Source of the DNA: Flavobacterium psychrophilum
Lineage (GTDB): Bacteria > Bacteroidota > Bacteroidia > Flavobacteriales > Flavobacteriaceae
Assembly (NCBI GenBank): GCA_945907225.1
Contig: CAMDSN010000077.1
Location: forward strand, 1-7,575
Reading direction: 5' to 3'
DNA: 7,575 nucleotides
The translations under genes and the position numbers were made by a program. Shown here piece after piece: positions 6,399-7,575 of the stretch; positions within the stretch are counted from its first letter, which is position 1; every line of letters starts with the position of its first letter. The notes beneath the pieces are model-generated. The model was given only the letters and a program-made list of their open reading frames with translations, was not told where the DNA came from and did not search any database.

Positions 6399-6638
6399 AT
6401 GACAGATGAAGAATTAACTTTGAATGTTGAAAAGGCATTAAGCGAAATAAGACCTTTTCTCAACTTGGATGGAGGTGACATTAGTTTAGTCGCCATTGAA
6501 GACAAAAAGCATGTGAAAGTTCGTTTGCAAGGCGCATGTACCTCTTGTAGTTTAAGTATAAGTACAATGAAAGCAGGTGTAGAAACCACTATAAAAAAGT
6601 ATGCACCACAAATTGAAACGGTTGAAAATATTGTATAG
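6399..6638 (+). CDS. Nfu-type Fe-S scaffold/carrier (NifU C-terminal domain)
   Basis: This is a 79-residue cytoplasmic protein made of a single NifU C-terminal (Nfu) domain. The features are the EIRPFLNLDGGDISLV stretch (16-31) and the cluster-binding motif GACTSCSLS (45-53), with C47 and C50 forming the CxxC that holds a [4Fe-4S] cluster across a dimer. The length matches free-standing Nfu proteins without the A-type or IscU-like extensions. The ATG lies one base after the mrp stop codon, so the two are almost certainly co-translated. Because the neighbouring Mrp lacks its own CxxC, this protein may provide the cluster ligands for a shared complex; that is an inference. Family confidence is high. 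Confidence 0.95.
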   Translation: MTDEELTLNVEKALSEIRPFLNLDGGDISLVAIEDKKHVKVRLQGACTSCSLSISTMKAGVETTIKKYAPQIETVENIV

Positions 6639-6679
6639 TTCACCTGTAGTTGTGAATAAAATAGGTTAATTTTTTTTGA

Positions 6680-7575
6680 ATGATTGAAACAGATATATTA
6701 ATAATTGGAGCGGGTCCCACAGGGTTATTTGCAGTTTTTGAAGCAGGTTTACTAAAGCTAAGATGCCATATTATTGATGCCCTTCCACAAATAGGAGGTC
6801 AATTATCAGAACTGTATCCTAAGAAGCCAATCTATGATATCCCGGGATATCCAGAAGTTATGGCTGGGGATTTAGTCAATAACCTGATGGAGCAAATTAA
6901 ACAATTTCAACCGGGGTTTACCCTCTCAGAAACTGCAGAAAAAATTAATAAATTAGACGATGGAACTTTCATTGTAACTACAAATAAAGGAACTAAACAT
7001 CATTCAAAAGCAATTGCTATAGCAGGTGGTTTGGGAACTTTTGAACCAAGAAAGCCAATAATAGAAAACATCTCTTTTTATGAAGAAAAGGGAGTGGAAT
7101 ATTTTGTGAAAGACCCCGAACTATTCAGAAATAAAAAAATTGTTATCGCTGGTGGTGGGGATTCCGCCTTAGATTGGAGTATTTTTTTGACCGATATTGC
7201 TTCCGATATTACTTTAATTCACAGAAGAAACGAATTCCGAGGGGCACTAGATTCTGTTGAAAAAGCGCAAGCATTAAAAAAGTCAGGGAAGTTAAATTTA
7301 ATTACACCAGCAGAGGTTATTGGTATAACGGGGAAAGATAAAGTAGAGGGTATTATTTTAGATAGAGATGGCGTTCAGGAAGTATTTAAAACAGATTATT
7401 TTATACCACTTTTTGGATTAACACCGAAGTTAGGAGCTATTTCTACTTGGGGCCTAGAAATTGAGAAAAATGCTATTAAAGTAAATAATGCTCTTGATTA
7501 TCAGACGAATATTGAAGGCATTTACGCTATTGGGGATGTTAATACTTATCCAGGAAAACTCAAATTAATTTTGTG
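6680..7575 (+). CDS. Ferredoxin--NADP+ reductase, thioredoxin-reductase-like type (truncated by right edge)
   Basis: The gene starts at ATG 6680 and stays open for 298 codons to the window edge; relatives are about 330-350 residues, so only the C-terminus is missing. It is a flavoenzyme that moves electrons between NADPH and ferredoxin. Hand translation shows the FAD-binding motif IIGAGPTG (8-15), GGQLSELYP (39-47), the NADPH-binding motif GGGDSALDW (158-166), the HRRNEFR phosphate-binding stretch (181-187) and the second FAD motif IYAIGDVNTYPGKL (281-294). Thioredoxin reductases have a CxxC after GVxY in the NADPH domain; here the position reads GVEYFVKD (138-145), so the disulfide is absent and the FNR assignment is favoured. 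The gene lies 41 bases after Nfu with no strong promoter between them, so it probably belongs to the mrp operon. A ferredoxin gene may follow beyond the window, but that cannot be seen. Confidence 0.9.
   Translation, partial: MIETDILIIGAGPTGLFAVFEAGLLKLRCHIIDALPQIGGQLSELYPKKPIYDIPGYPEVMAGDLVNNLMEQIKQFQPGFTLSETAEKINKLDDGTFIVTTNKGTKHHSKAIAIAGGLGTFEPRKPIIENISFYEEKGVEYFVKDPELFRNKKIVIAGGGDSALDWSIFLTDIASDITLIHRRNEFRGALDSVEKAQALKKSGKLNLITPAEVIGITGKDKVEGIILDRDGVQEVFKTDYFIPLFGLTPKLGAISTWGLEIEKNAIKVNNALDYQTNIEGIYAIGDVNTYPGKLKLIL

Noticed and set aside
6229..6643. Minus-strand open frames across the mrp/nfu junction
   Set aside because: They are antisense to two well-recognised genes, including the Nfu CxxC motif, and their products look like random translation.
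6639..6656. Inverted repeat TTCAC/GTGAA just after the nfu stop, with a T run further on (6670-6677)
   Set aside because: The stem is only five base pairs with an eight-base loop, and the T run starts 14 bases after it, so it is not a convincing intrinsic terminator.

Overview
The window looks like the chromosome of a Flavobacteriaceae member (Bacteroidota). The evidence is a low-GC, AT-rich sequence, TonB-dependent receptor architecture, no Shine-Dalgarno-like sites before the genes, and promoter-like elements of the Bacteroidota type (-7 box TAnnTTTG). The protein sequences also have a flavobacterial style, for example a TrmB with an N-terminus starting GSKNKLKRF and an Mrp ATPase without its usual CxxC. 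This assignment comes from recognition, not from a database search.

Layout, left to right. Bases 1-419 (minus) hold the first 139 codons of a TonB-dependent outer-membrane receptor that runs off the left edge. A 185-base divergent spacer (420-604) contains a cluster of GTTAA/GTTAAC motifs and candidate promoters. Bases 605-2332 (plus) encode an abutting two-component pair: an OmpR/PhoB-type response regulator and a two-TM PhoR-like sensor kinase with no periplasmic sensor domain. Its 3' end overlaps by 27 bases a convergent minus-strand gene (2306-3370) for a MurG/GT28-like glycosyltransferase that must start at TTG. An 85-base divergent spacer with a palindromic -7-like element separates this from a tightly packed plus-strand operon (3456-5077): trmB (GTG start), a LysE-family exporter, and an alkyltransferase-like DNA-binding protein with Ala in place of the reactive Cys.

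A 165-base spacer with the best promoter in the window (around 5147-5175) leads to the iron-sulfur/redox group (5243-7575): an Mrp/ApbC-family P-loop ATPase, a small Nfu (NifU C-terminal-like) protein, and a thioredoxin-reductase-fold ferredoxin--NADP+ reductase cut by the right edge. Mrp and Nfu plausibly cooperate in Fe-S cluster carriage, and the reductase would supply electrons to Fe-S ferredoxin clients.

I see no tRNA, rRNA, CRISPR, insertion sequence, phage gene or clear intrinsic terminator, and no spacer longer than 300 bases. The content is mostly conserved core-genome material. I do not see a convincing undescribed multi-gene system. The points most worth a second look are the single-cysteine Mrp next to a CxxC Nfu, the Cys-less alkyltransferase, the GTTAA cluster between receptor and regulator, and the two divergent genes that both use non-ATG starts.
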